Position numbers and translations under genes: made by a program. The notes under the pieces are model-generated. The model saw only the letters and a list, made by a program, of their open reading frames with translations. It was not told the origin of the DNA and did not search any database. Below, one piece after another: positions 6,834-16,304 of a stretch of 60,606 bases of DNA. The DNA comes from Paenibacillus sp. Soil750. Its GTDB lineage: Bacteria; Bacillota; Bacilli; Paenibacillales; NBRC-103111. The DNA lies in contig NZ_LMSD01000025.1 in assembly GCF_001428045.1 (NCBI RefSeq), positions 36,407 to 97,012 of the forward strand, read 5' to 3'. How positions within the stretch are numbered: the first letter of the stretch is position 1; each line of letters opens with the position of its first letter.

Positions 6834-9044
6834 TTATTCCGCAGCAGGTAAGGTTGATAACATTCGGTTCATATTGTCGGCTTCGATGCCGGCAAGCAAG
6901 ACAATGCCAATGCCATGTGGATCATTCGTAACCGCTTTAAGGTCATATTTGTAATAATCAGGGGAATAGGAATATTTCGATCCGCAGCACACACCATGCA
7001 CCGATCCATTGCCTTCAAAGGCATGGTTGATCAATCCGCTCCACGCTTTGCGTACAGCCTCTGCATACAGCTTGATCTCATCCAGCCAGCCGAATCGAAC
7101 CCCTCTGGCAAAGGCATAAACAAACATGGATGTACAGGATGTTTCCTCGAACGATCCCTCATCTGTTAACACTTGATGCCACAGGCCTTCCTTGCCTTGA
7201 CGAGCAAGTAATCCTTCAGAGAGCTCTCTGAAGAAAGCGAGCAAATCCCCTCTGTCCTTATAGTCCTCTGGCATTGTCTCTAGGAGCTCCGATAGAGAAA
7301 AAATAACCCAACCGTTCCCGCGTCCCCAAGGTATCCCATTAGCCATATTGAATTTGAAGTCATAGACATGCGACATCAGTTTGATATTGGAGAGATACAA
7401 GTATTTCTTATAAAGCTTGAACTGTCTCGCAGCATCATCCAGCCATTTACGTTCACCTGTCAGTTTGTAGTATCGGATCAGAAATGGGGTGCTCATGTAC
7501 AAGTCATCCGCCCATAACGTATTTTCCATGTAATAACCTTTGGATTCACGATAAAATGCACCGTCACCCTGCCGTTCCTGTGTGTTTGCCATATACTCGG
7601 CAATCCGATGTGCCAGCCTGACAAAATCGTCATCCTGTACCTCTTGATTTGCTTCCAGCATGGCACTGCCGATCGAACCACAATCGTCCAGCATCTTCAT
7701 ATCAACCAGTTTCGTATTCATCGCCGGATACCCATATTGCTCACGGTCCCACATCGCGTAGTCGTACATCGTCGTACACGTTTTCAAGTGTTGTAATATG
7801 TATCTTACGACATCCGTTCGAGCGAGCTTTCTTCCGGTCTGGAGAAGACCGTACAGTGTCACACCAATCGGATAATTCCATCTTGCATAACGGGCATTGT
7901 GCAGGTAAGGTCTGATCCACACGCCAGGCCTATCTATTCGCCAGTACGTATAATGGCCAATACCTGCTGCATCATCCCCTTCAAACAAACGGTACATTGT
8001 TTGCAGCTGTTCCGGGACGATATCTTCCGTGCGCTCCATCGGTCCTAAGTAAAACCAACATTCATTTGTACCTTTTACGGGGTGTGGCTGACGAAATGAA
8101 TACCCTTCATTTCCAGCAGATGCTTCCAGTGAAAAGCCCCAATCTTCTTTCCCGCAAGCAGACTCAACTAACCAATTGTGGAAGCCATATGCGAGATTAA
8201 CCTCCAACTCAAAAGGCCCTTCTGTCTCGGACATTGCGACGAGTTCACTGTTAACCCAGATGCGCAGCTGGCCTGCTGACCATCCCTTCACAGTGTACCG
8301 ATTTCGGCCTGGGAGGACGGAGTTCCCTTTCGCCCAAGCATAAGCCACCTTATTCGGCTGGATGCCGAAAATTCTTGCGCAGTTCATTAGCGACTGTTGA
8401 TCAGCCGTCCGCACTTGAGAAGGAAGCCACCTGACAGAGGAGTCCGATTCGGATCCGTTCACATCCGGGAAGTTGGTTTCATCGAATCGTTCATCATCTA
8501 GCGGCTCCGAATACAGCCAACCGCCGCAGTCATATCGATCTTGGAATGGGTTCATAAAATCTAAAGGCGTCGAATGGCTGCGGTTTGAACCGAATATGCA
8601 GCCAAAACCGGAAGCTACTTTTTGGAAAATAAGCAGAAAAGCATTCCAGCCCTGCTGCAGCTTTACTTCAACAATTTTGCGTGTCTCTACATTTACCTCT
8701 TCCGCTACGCTCGATTTATAAAGCAGCTTGCCATTGAGCAGCAGCTTAGTCGGACCATAACAATTGAGGGCTGTTTCAACCGACCTGATGTTGTCACTCC
8801 ACAGCATGCCAAGTGCGAAGGCATATTGACCATAAGCCGCTTCGGGATGTTTGTCATGCAGTTTAAAATCAAATCTACCATCCTGCAGCTGTGGAATTGA
8901 AAGTCTGTCATAGCATCGGAATACGAACGGATGAGGCGGATTATTTGCGATATATGCGCCAGCTATCGTTTCAAGGATAGTATCCGTTTCCTGCTCTGCC
9001 AGTCTATATGCCATGCTAGCTTCTAATTCAAAATAACGTTTCAT
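6834..9044 (-). CDS. GH105-type unsaturated glucuronyl/galacturonyl hydrolase with N-terminal extension
   Basis: A 736-residue cytoplasmic protein. The C-terminal ~370 residues form an alpha/alpha-barrel of the GH105 (YteR/YesR) family: CGSIGSAM, WADDLYMSTPF near residue 511 (the catalytic Asp lies in this block), IPWGRGNGW and EETSCTSMFVYAFARG. GH105 enzymes hydrate the unsaturated uronic acid left by a polysaccharide lyase. The N-terminal half has beta-rich, jelly-roll-like composition and roughly doubles the usual GH105 length. There is no signal peptide, so it acts on imported oligosaccharides. A GAGGGG ribosome site precedes the ATG. It lies between the secreted beta-helix protein and the PL22-like gene. 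Confidence 0.85.
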   Translation of the reverse strand: MKRYFELEASMAYRLAEQETDTILETIAGAYIANNPPHPFVFRCYDRLSIPQLQDGRFDFKLHDKHPEAAYGQYAFALGMLWSDNIRSVETALNCYGPTKLLLNGKLLYKSSVAEEVNVETRKIVEVKLQQGWNAFLLIFQKVASGFGCIFGSNRSHSTPLDFMNPFQDRYDCGGWLYSEPLDDERFDETNFPDVNGSESDSSVRWLPSQVRTADQQSLMNCARIFGIQPNKVAYAWAKGNSVLPGRNRYTVKGWSAGQLRIWVNSELVAMSETEGPFELEVNLAYGFHNWLVESACGKEDWGFSLEASAGNEGYSFRQPHPVKGTNECWFYLGPMERTEDIVPEQLQTMYRLFEGDDAAGIGHYTYWRIDRPGVWIRPYLHNARYARWNYPIGVTLYGLLQTGRKLARTDVVRYILQHLKTCTTMYDYAMWDREQYGYPAMNTKLVDMKMLDDCGSIGSAMLEANQEVQDDDFVRLAHRIAEYMANTQERQGDGAFYRESKGYYMENTLWADDLYMSTPFLIRYYKLTGERKWLDDAARQFKLYKKYLYLSNIKLMSHVYDFKFNMANGIPWGRGNGWVIFSLSELLETMPEDYKDRGDLLAFFRELSEGLLARQGKEGLWHQVLTDEGSFEETSCTSMFVYAFARGVRFGWLDEIKLYAEAVRKAWSGLINHAFEGNGSVHGVCCGSKYSYSPDYYKYDLKAVTNDPHGIGIVLLAGIEADNMNRMLSTLPAAE

Positions 9045-9183
9045 TCATTCCCCTCCTTCCGCCTTACATGGAGGTTCCTTGCTTGGAACCTTTAGCGCCA
9101 GTGTCGATGCGTTGCACGACATCTTGACGACTGGCGTGGCTGGTTCCAAAGCTAGAAACCATTATGAATTGCGGTGTTGTCCC

Positions 9184-12100
9184 CTAGTTACCTGCAAGCG
9201 CAGCAACATCCGTACTCGTCAATGCATTGTTAAAAGCATACACTTCGTCAATTTTGCCGTTAAAGGCATTCGAAAAATCCGGCCTTCTTCCTATAAACAC
9301 ATGTTGATTGTTGTTATATTGGGTAGACGGTATTGAACTCAGATTGGAGCTGCTTAACACGCCGTTGACGTAGATCCTTAACGCAGTTCCCGGCTCGAAT
9401 ATGCCCGCCAGATGAACCCATTCGCCAACCGGCAGCGTCCCTGCCGTCACCACACTTATGGAAGAAGTTGCACCGGTTGCGATCTGAAAGACACCTTTGC
9501 CTCCGGAATTCATATACAGACTCCAAGATCTGGAATTGGAGCCGTTCTCCTTCGAGATGATTCTGCCCTCACTCGCGTAACTGTCGATATAGACCCAGGC
9601 GGCCAGAGACATGGCGCCCGTAAATTGCAGTTCAGTGGGAGTTCCCAAATCGACTTCATCGTTCGTACCATCGAAATCCAGGCTGTTTCCAATCTTGCCT
9701 GCTGTCCATACGGGGCCATTAATCAAGGTTCCATTCAAAAGATGGCCTGAGGAATCCGATGCGACGGTTCCCGATGTCTCGTCAAGCTTCCAGTACCCCA
9801 CAGGGGATACTGAGCCAGAGCCAGACGATACTGTAAACTGAAGCGTATACGTATTGCTCGTCGTGCCATCGGAAGACGTCACAGTTACGACTGCGTTACC
9901 AGGCAGATTCGCTGCTAAGTCATACGTAATCGTAGAAGGCGAAGCTGAGCTGGCATCCAGCGATGCCGCCGACACTGTCGGTACGCCGGAGCCTGCCGGC
10001 AGTGCGACAGTGTAGCTGTACGTACCCGGATTGAACCCCGTAACTGACTGCCCATTCACCTGCAGGTCACCGAGCATCGCCGGCACGCGCACTCTGTACT
10101 CTGCTTGGTTGACCCCATTAACTGAGCTATTTGCCGTAATTGTTGCTGTACCAGCATACATGCCAGTGACGTTAACAGACGATACGTCGGTCACCGACGA
10201 TGAGGTAAGCGCAGCCGCCGAACTGCTCGATATCCAATTCGCATTCAGATTTGCAGTGTTCGGATATGGCTTCGTAGCATTAAGTTGGATCGTTTGCCCT
10301 AGCGGCACCGTAACGGCTGTATTCTCTGCTTTGATGGTAATCGGTACCGAATAGCCATTGGCCAACCTCACAAACAGCGTCGAGTATTCGACAGCCCGGT
10401 TAAATGAAGCTTTCGTGCGGTCCACGTTAACCGTAAACGTTACGGAAGTGTTGCTTCCGAAGGTTCCCGTGGATGGCGTAACCGAATACCAATCTTCTTC
10501 TGCATTACGTCGAATCGTATAACTGCCGGATCCGCTAAGTGTGCCTGTCGAGATTGTAAACGTAGCTGAGTTGCTTGTTTCTGGGATGCTGACCAAATAC
10601 TTATCTGATTGGAACGGGATCGGCCGTTTCGGGAACAAGCTGCTCGCCCCTTGCTCGAAAGCCCCGATATCAGGAGACGCACCAGCATACGCATCCGCAA
10701 AGTTATTCACGATTGTTCCTTTATCCACAACGTTAACTTCCCTTGCCGTGTTGATGCTAGAAGCCGTCGGTGTAAAGACACCTGCATCCGGATTCGTCAT
10801 CTTGCCAATTTTGAACAGGCCATGAGCTTCAGCTCCGGGATTGGCATAAATATCCCCGGATCCATCCCCATCCGTGCTGCGTCCCAAGGCATCATAATCG
10901 AAATTCGTGCCGGGGTTCACGGACGGATTATTATCCTCAATGTTGTAAAAATTAGACGAGCCCTTGGTGAGATCCCTCATCACCACAATGAGATTATTCC
11001 GGGTACCGCCATACCAGTTCTTCGGCGTACTGCTGCCTGTAATCGCTTTGGGAACGGCATAAATCGTATTGTTGAAAAACCACGTCTCACCTTTGTACAC
11101 GGTGCTGCTGTTGCCACCCAATTTGACGACCGACCCCGTACCTGTTCTTCGATAATCATTCAGATTATGAAACACATTATTGAACGCGTAGCTCGGTCCA
11201 ACCATGTTCGGAGCAAAGCTAGTGCCGGAATAGCTCATCTCGAACCGATTGTCGAACACCCGAATATTCGATTGTCCTCCGTCAAATTCGACACTATCAT
11301 CATTGGCATATCCGAAGAAATTACCGTAGATATCTGCATCCTTATAAAAGCCACCGCTCTCCGCATTATTATAATAGCCGCTGATCACGTCATTGTAGCG
11401 GTGGTACTCATCCGTTCCACTGAAATCGTTATATCTGACTACCATACCGCCTGCGCTTCGGAGATACATCGCCTCAGGTCCTTGAGGATGAGAATTGCTA
11501 AACACTTGCCCATCCGAGGTGACACCGCCCCACGGATTGGCATAGCCTCTCGGCTCATGCACATAGCTGCGTTCTACAACGATGTTCTTTGCGTCCTCGA
11601 TCCGGAAGCCGGCATCACCTTCCAACATATCTCCTTGCGCATCAATCGGTGTGCCGTAACCTACATCACTTTTACCGATATGAGCCAACTGTGCAGCCGT
11701 ATGCACGGTATCAACTGCCGTGCGCCCCCAGCCGGAAATATCCGCGTTCGTAATCCGGACGTCGTGATCCGTGCTGTCCAGGTAGATCCCATTCTTGCTG
11801 CCACCTTTAACAATAAAACCATCCAGAATCGTATACGCCGTATTCGTAACTGTAACAGCATTCTGAGTCAGCGTACCGGCATCGATGGTGAGCCCTGTAT
11901 CGTTAACAATTTTGATCCAACCGCTATTCGTTCCGGTCAGCCCGTTAATGACCAACCCGCCGCTCGAATACAAACTGGATACCGAAATCGTCTGCGCGAT
12001 CACGGGGTTGGAGGTCCAGGTTTGAACCGTTCCCGTTTCAGATTTTATCAGTGTGCTTCCGTAGTACACATCCGACTTGACATCGTAGGACGTATTCTCA

Positions 12101-13215
12101 TCCAACCTCACAATACTGCCTGAGAAAATCTCCTTGCCTGGAATATAAATGGGATCCAGTGCATTTTTCCATACCGTGTCCGTTGTCTTCTTATAATATA
12201 GGTGACGGATCAGATCATCTCGCCCGCCTGCAATATAAGCACTGATGGAATTAAAAGATGGCGTCAGCGTCAACCCGTAAACCGGCGTAGGCATTCCGGC
12301 CGTCACCGTCACTTGAGCCGAAGCGGTGTACACCGCAGGGGTTGTGCTCGGCGGCGTAGTTGTCGTAGACGTGGCTGAGATCGTCGCCGTTCCGGTATTC
12401 ACTGCGGTGACAAGCCCTGTGTTGGCATCGACCGTAGCGACAGAGGAATTGCTGCTGCTCCAGACGACGGCCTGCGGTGCGCCGGATGGCGCTACCGTGG
12501 CGGTCAGTGTTTCCGTACCCGCCTTCTCAATCGACGTCGACGTCTTATTCAAAGTGACGCCTGTCACGGAGCTCGGTGCCGTACCACCGGTTTGCACGAG
12601 GCTGATATCATCGACATAAGCGGTCATGCTGCCGCTGACGGCACTGCTGGAGAACACGTAGATCCGCATATATTTCGCGTTTGCGGGCACAGTGAAGTTA
12701 TTTTGATACAATGTGTATCCAGATGTCGTCGTCCCCGTAACCGATCCGACGACGACATCCGAACCGACGGTTGTGGACCCGGTCGTGGAGAAGTTATCCG
12801 GCACTGCCTTGTCATAAAACCGGACGACCATTCCCGTCGATGAGGCCGAGTTCGTACAAGCCGTTACATTCATATAAAAGGAAATGTTGTAGGTCTGACC
12901 GGGAATGACCGACACGAATTGCTGCGCCGGCGTCTTTTGGCTGCCCGAACCTGCCGATACCTTCAAGGCATTGTTGCCGGAATGGGCATAAGTCGAACCC
13001 GCCGGACTGCCGTTTGTAGCCTTTGACCCCGTCGAATCGATTTTCCAATTGTTAAAGATGAGAATGCCTGAACCTGTTGCACTTTCAAACCCGTCGTTCA
13101 GCAAATTTCCATTCCCATAGGCTGCGGCAGGCTTCGCCATGCCTAACGGGAGATAACCCAATACCAAGCAAAACATGATGAGCTTGCATAATCGACTTTT
13201 CAACACGTTACTCAT
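9184..13215 (-). CDS. Secreted multidomain right-handed beta-helix protein, putative polysaccharide lyase or hydrolase
   Basis: 1343 residues. A signal peptide ends near AAAYG. A carbohydrate-binding-like jelly roll (about 35-210), a Big_2 Ig-like domain (about 215-300; VVWSSSNSSVATVD), and a fibronectin-like stretch follow. Then comes a long parallel beta-helix (about 405-820; DVRITNADISGWG, VVRYNDFSGTDEYH, NIRVFDNRF), further Ig-like domains, a cadherin-like segment (LQVNGQSVTGFNPGTYSYTV) and a C-terminal LamG/concanavalin-A domain (about 1150-1343). The beta-helix with many N/D-F turns fits a lyase of the PL1/PL6/PL9 fold group, but I cannot name the family or catalytic residues. It is the only secreted enzyme of this locus, so it probably makes the oligosaccharides the cytoplasmic enzymes use. 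Confidence 0.8.
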   Translation of the reverse strand: MSNVLKSRLCKLIMFCLVLGYLPLGMAKPAAAYGNGNLLNDGFESATGSGILIFNNWKIDSTGSKATNGSPAGSTYAHSGNNALKVSAGSGSQKTPAQQFVSVIPGQTYNISFYMNVTACTNSASSTGMVVRFYDKAVPDNFSTTGSTTVGSDVVVGSVTGTTTSGYTLYQNNFTVPANAKYMRIYVFSSSAVSGSMTAYVDDISLVQTGGTAPSSVTGVTLNKTSTSIEKAGTETLTATVAPSGAPQAVVWSSSNSSVATVDANTGLVTAVNTGTATISATSTTTTPPSTTPAVYTASAQVTVTAGMPTPVYGLTLTPSFNSISAYIAGGRDDLIRHLYYKKTTDTVWKNALDPIYIPGKEIFSGSIVRLDENTSYDVKSDVYYGSTLIKSETGTVQTWTSNPVIAQTISVSSLYSSGGLVINGLTGTNSGWIKIVNDTGLTIDAGTLTQNAVTVTNTAYTILDGFIVKGGSKNGIYLDSTDHDVRITNADISGWGRTAVDTVHTAAQLAHIGKSDVGYGTPIDAQGDMLEGDAGFRIEDAKNIVVERSYVHEPRGYANPWGGVTSDGQVFSNSHPQGPEAMYLRSAGGMVVRYNDFSGTDEYHRYNDVISGYYNNAESGGFYKDADIYGNFFGYANDDSVEFDGGQSNIRVFDNRFEMSYSGTSFAPNMVGPSYAFNNVFHNLNDYRRTGTGSVVKLGGNSSTVYKGETWFFNNTIYAVPKAITGSSTPKNWYGGTRNNLIVVMRDLTKGSSNFYNIEDNNPSVNPGTNFDYDALGRSTDGDGSGDIYANPGAEAHGLFKIGKMTNPDAGVFTPTASSINTAREVNVVDKGTIVNNFADAYAGASPDIGAFEQGASSLFPKRPIPFQSDKYLVSIPETSNSATFTISTGTLSGSGSYTIRRNAEEDWYSVTPSTGTFGSNTSVTFTVNVDRTKASFNRAVEYSTLFVRLANGYSVPITIKAENTAVTVPLGQTIQLNATKPYPNTANLNANWISSSSAAALTSSSVTDVSSVNVTGMYAGTATITANSSVNGVNQAEYRVRVPAMLGDLQVNGQSVTGFNPGTYSYTVALPAGSGVPTVSAASLDASSASPSTITYDLAANLPGNAVVTVTSSDGTTSNTYTLQFTVSSGSGSVSPVGYWKLDETSGTVASDSSGHLLNGTLINGPVWTAGKIGNSLDFDGTNDEVDLGTPTELQFTGAMSLAAWVYIDSYASEGRIISKENGSNSRSWSLYMNSGGKGVFQIATGATSSISVVTAGTLPVGEWVHLAGIFEPGTALRIYVNGVLSSSNLSSIPSTQYNNNQHVFIGRRPDFSNAFNGKIDEVYAFNNALTSTDVAALAGN

Positions 13216-13279
13216 TCAGTAGTTCCTCCTTTATGATGGATCCTAACAAACTAGTACGTTTTGCGCGTTATGAGCTTCG

Positions 13280-13909
13280 TTATCGAATATTGTGCAAGAA
13301 GCCGGCAATGAATGCAGCCTGCCGCATGCGTATCTCCGAATTGTAGTGCACGTGGTCGCTGAACAGCGTGTAGCCATCGCCTAGGCTTAATGTGTAGCTG
13401 TATAAATCGATAGATTGGACGCCAGCAGCCTCCATCAACCGATCAGCAACGCCGTTATAGGTAATGACGTCGCGATTCCACCTTGCAAATTTTTTCATCC
13501 GCTCCTCATGAATGACATCATCGACAGGCGTGGTTCTCACCCAAACGATGCGAACAGGAAGAGGCTGCATGAGGTGTAGAATCGCCTGTAAGTTGGCTTC
13601 GTACTGCGCTAATGGAATTTGCAACTCACCCGTCGATACATTCCGTTTCACATCGTGCAGTCCGCAATTCAGCATCAATATGTCATGATCGAACAGACGA
13701 TTAGCTACGAGATAAGATAAATATTGAAGTACCATACCGCTGTCCCCACCGTTTGCACCTCTCATCGCCTCGAGGAGATCTTGGTTTTCGTTAATAGAAT
13801 CCCGATCCTTCTTGCGATCGTAAATCATTCTCCCTTCCAGCATTGGCTCCAAGTAGACCCCGTAATCGATGGATATGCTGTCCCCTACAATGAACAATTT
13901 ATCCAACAT
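13280..13909 (-). CDS. SGNH-hydrolase-fold esterase
   Basis: 209 residues without signal peptide. The block I motif FIVGDSISID places the catalytic serine at S11. A GLHD block replaces the usual G-x-N-D, and SDHVHYN near the C-terminus supplies the D185/H188 pair. SGNH esterases of this size in pectin loci commonly remove acetyl groups, so deacetylation of imported oligogalacturonides is a reasonable inference. AAGGAGGG precedes the ATG. The gene lies 60 bp downstream of the AraC regulator and 65 bp upstream of the beta-helix gene. Confidence 0.8.
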   Translation of the reverse strand: MLDKLFIVGDSISIDYGVYLEPMLEGRMIYDRKKDRDSINENQDLLEAMRGANGGDSGMVLQYLSYLVANRLFDHDILMLNCGLHDVKRNVSTGELQIPLAQYEANLQAILHLMQPLPVRIVWVRTTPVDDVIHEERMKKFARWNRDVITYNGVADRLMEAAGVQSIDLYSYTLSLGDGYTLFSDHVHYNSEIRMRQAAFIAGFLHNIR

Positions 13910-13968
13910 AATCCCTCCTTTTCAAATGGCCAATTTACATGTAAGAACCACCTCCTTAGGCGGTAACT

Positions 13969-16218
13969 TTACTGTTTCGTTTGATCTCGATATTTGCCGG
14001 GTGTAATGTTCTCCGAACTTTTGAATGAGCGAATAAAATTGCCGGAATTGCTAAAATGCAGCTTCTGCCCGATCTCATTAATCGTCATATCTGTTTCCCG
14101 CAGCCATCGTTTCGCGATGCCTAGACGTACTTTAGCAAGATACTCGCCGAAATTAATGCCCATTTCTTGTCGGAATACACGACTGACATACACAGGATGG
14201 TAGTTTAGCCGCTCTGCGCATAGTTCCAATGTAAGATTAGTCTCTGCTTCGTTGTTAATCATCGTACAGATTTCTTTGGAGATGCGATGATGCGCCTTGT
14301 CTTTTTGCTCACCAATCAACTTGACGACTGGCGCGATCAACATTTGCATAAACCAACCTTCAATTTCCGGAATCGTCTTAATTTCAAACAATCTTTCAAA
14401 TAACGAAACCGTTCCGTCGTATGGCATAACACCACCTATTTCCTGATGCAGTCGAAGCAGATCGGTAAGAAGTCTCGCCACAAAGATTTGGTAATCCCGA
14501 TGGTTAGCCGCATTCTTGTAAATTTCCTGCAGCAATCCGCTGAGCTTCTGCCGAATCTCTTCTTCATTGCCTAATTTAATTGAATCGATTAACTCATTCT
14601 CCATCTGCATTGGAAAAATAGGGGGCAGCTCTCGGTTAGGCTGAACATCGTCGAAGAAAAGCAGCGATTCTTGCTCATAGCGAATTCGGTATTTGAGGGC
14701 TTCTACCCCTTCTAAGTAAGCCATCGGTATTTCCTTTAAATCTGTATGCACCCTGCTTACACCGATGCTTAAAGGCAAGCGCAAAAACGCTCTCACCTTT
14801 TGCTGAATGTCCATCGCACGTTCAAAAGCCAGAAGTCGAGCCTCCTGAGGGTCGTCGCCCTCACTCCCTATGATCAACACTTGCGAATGGTTAATCACAA
14901 CCGTCTCGAAGCGCTCATGAGCCGGAACGATCTCACCTGCAATATTGCTGATTGCAAACATTAACAAATAGCGATCCTGCTCTGTATAACCGGTCCCCTC
15001 AAGGGTATCGATTTCCGATACAAGCACCATATATTGCTTCAAATTGGTTGGGTAATTGTAGCTCCTCATCATCTCTTCAATTTCATTACGGCGCCATTCG
15101 CCTAGTAGGAGCTTGGTTACGAAAAACTGCTTCAACTGTTCGCCCATTTGCTGCCGTAAGTGAAGCAATGACTTCAACTTTCCGCTGATAATGTCAATCT
15201 CGTTCCCTTTGTCCGAGCCCGACACTAGATCACGGAGCACGCCATACCATCTTTTGATAGGTGAATAAATCACACGTGAGCTGTAAAGCGAGACCAGGAA
15301 GGTGAGAATTAAAATTCCCGTACAAATATAAATCGTGTACCGGCCAATTTCCCTTGAATCTATCGAAATATCATCTAACGAGATAACCGACAAATACAAC
15401 CAATTATTGTAGCTTGAACGGTAGGGAATAATTACAGATGGCTTGCCGTTCAGTTGGGCAGTAACAGCCTTATCATTTTCAAGATTGCCGATTTGCGCCA
15501 CAGCAGTGTCGAGTGCACCTTGTAGATGCGAATCCGAGCTCGTTCCAGCTACAAAATTTCGGTCTTCGTCCATAATGAACATTTCGCCAAACTCTTTATT
15601 TTTGGCAAGGATGGCATCAAGGTCATCAAGCGAAATGTCGACGAGCAACAAGGCAATAGGATTGGCTGAATGCAGAGGCAGCCTTTCAACGACCGTGACG
15701 GTTTTGTCGGATAGGTAGTACCGATTAAATTGCTGGCCTGCTTCCGTATAGCGAGAAAAAAGCGTTGGATCTGAATAGTAGGTAAAACTGTTAAAACGGC
15801 CTCCACTGCTGATCAACCAATTTTTTTGAAGATTGACAAGCACGACATCCGAGATCCCAAGCTCATAGGACTGCATAAAAGAAATTTCCTGTTGAATTTG
15901 CCCCACTGCCTGAAAGTCATGTTGGGTAACGGTTTTGTTTAGCGTCTGGGCGACTAGCGTGGAGTACATTAATTGATTCATCATTTTATCAACCAGACCT
16001 AATTCCCTTTCCGTTCGCAGATGAATCTGAGCTAAGATCAAATCGTTCCCACGGATCACTTTCTCTTTAATCGAATTGGAGGAGATCACATAGGAAAGTA
16101 ACCCCAGCGTTATAACCGGAATGGCACCCAGTAATATACTGATTGCCAGCAGCTTGGTAAAGTATCGAGACACTCCTATGTTCATGCGCTTTCTTCCCGA
16201 CCCAATAGAAGACTTCAT
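13969..16218 (-). CDS. Transmembrane AraC-type regulator
   Basis: 749 residues. TM1 (about 20-42), an extracytoplasmic Cache-like sensor region (about 45-285), TM2 (about 290-312, IYICTGILILTFLVSLY), a cytoplasmic linker, and a C-terminal AraC-type double helix-turn-helix (about 650-745; LTLELCAERLNYHPVYVSRV and GQKLHFSNSGNFIRSFK). In Paenibacillaceae such one-protein sensors usually sit beside and control LplBC-type sugar importers. Here it lies directly downstream of the binding-protein gene. The ribosome site is GGAGGAG. It probably senses an extracellular oligosaccharide, and the direct candidates for its targets are the two transcription units preceded by the shared ATTATCCGTATA motif. 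Confidence 0.88.
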   Translation of the reverse strand: MKSSIGSGRKRMNIGVSRYFTKLLAISILLGAIPVITLGLLSYVISSNSIKEKVIRGNDLILAQIHLRTERELGLVDKMMNQLMYSTLVAQTLNKTVTQHDFQAVGQIQQEISFMQSYELGISDVVLVNLQKNWLISSGGRFNSFTYYSDPTLFSRYTEAGQQFNRYYLSDKTVTVVERLPLHSANPIALLLVDISLDDLDAILAKNKEFGEMFIMDEDRNFVAGTSSDSHLQGALDTAVAQIGNLENDKAVTAQLNGKPSVIIPYRSSYNNWLYLSVISLDDISIDSREIGRYTIYICTGILILTFLVSLYSSRVIYSPIKRWYGVLRDLVSGSDKGNEIDIISGKLKSLLHLRQQMGEQLKQFFVTKLLLGEWRRNEIEEMMRSYNYPTNLKQYMVLVSEIDTLEGTGYTEQDRYLLMFAISNIAGEIVPAHERFETVVINHSQVLIIGSEGDDPQEARLLAFERAMDIQQKVRAFLRLPLSIGVSRVHTDLKEIPMAYLEGVEALKYRIRYEQESLLFFDDVQPNRELPPIFPMQMENELIDSIKLGNEEEIRQKLSGLLQEIYKNAANHRDYQIFVARLLTDLLRLHQEIGGVMPYDGTVSLFERLFEIKTIPEIEGWFMQMLIAPVVKLIGEQKDKAHHRISKEICTMINNEAETNLTLELCAERLNYHPVYVSRVFRQEMGINFGEYLAKVRLGIAKRWLRETDMTINEIGQKLHFSNSGNFIRSFKSSENITPGKYRDQTKQ

Positions 16219-16304
16219 GGCTACTCCTCCGTTATGACGACTGGGGCTACCTCTGTCCGATAGTCCAAAAAAAGCCCAGGCATTGTTAGCTAGTAGATTA
16301 TTTG

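Noticed and set aside
10609..12123. Long plus-strand open frame (504 codons) antisense to the beta-helix gene
   Set aside because: It is antisense to a domain-rich gene, is rich in Arg/Ile/His as expected for a shadow frame, and has no ribosome site or recognisable motif.
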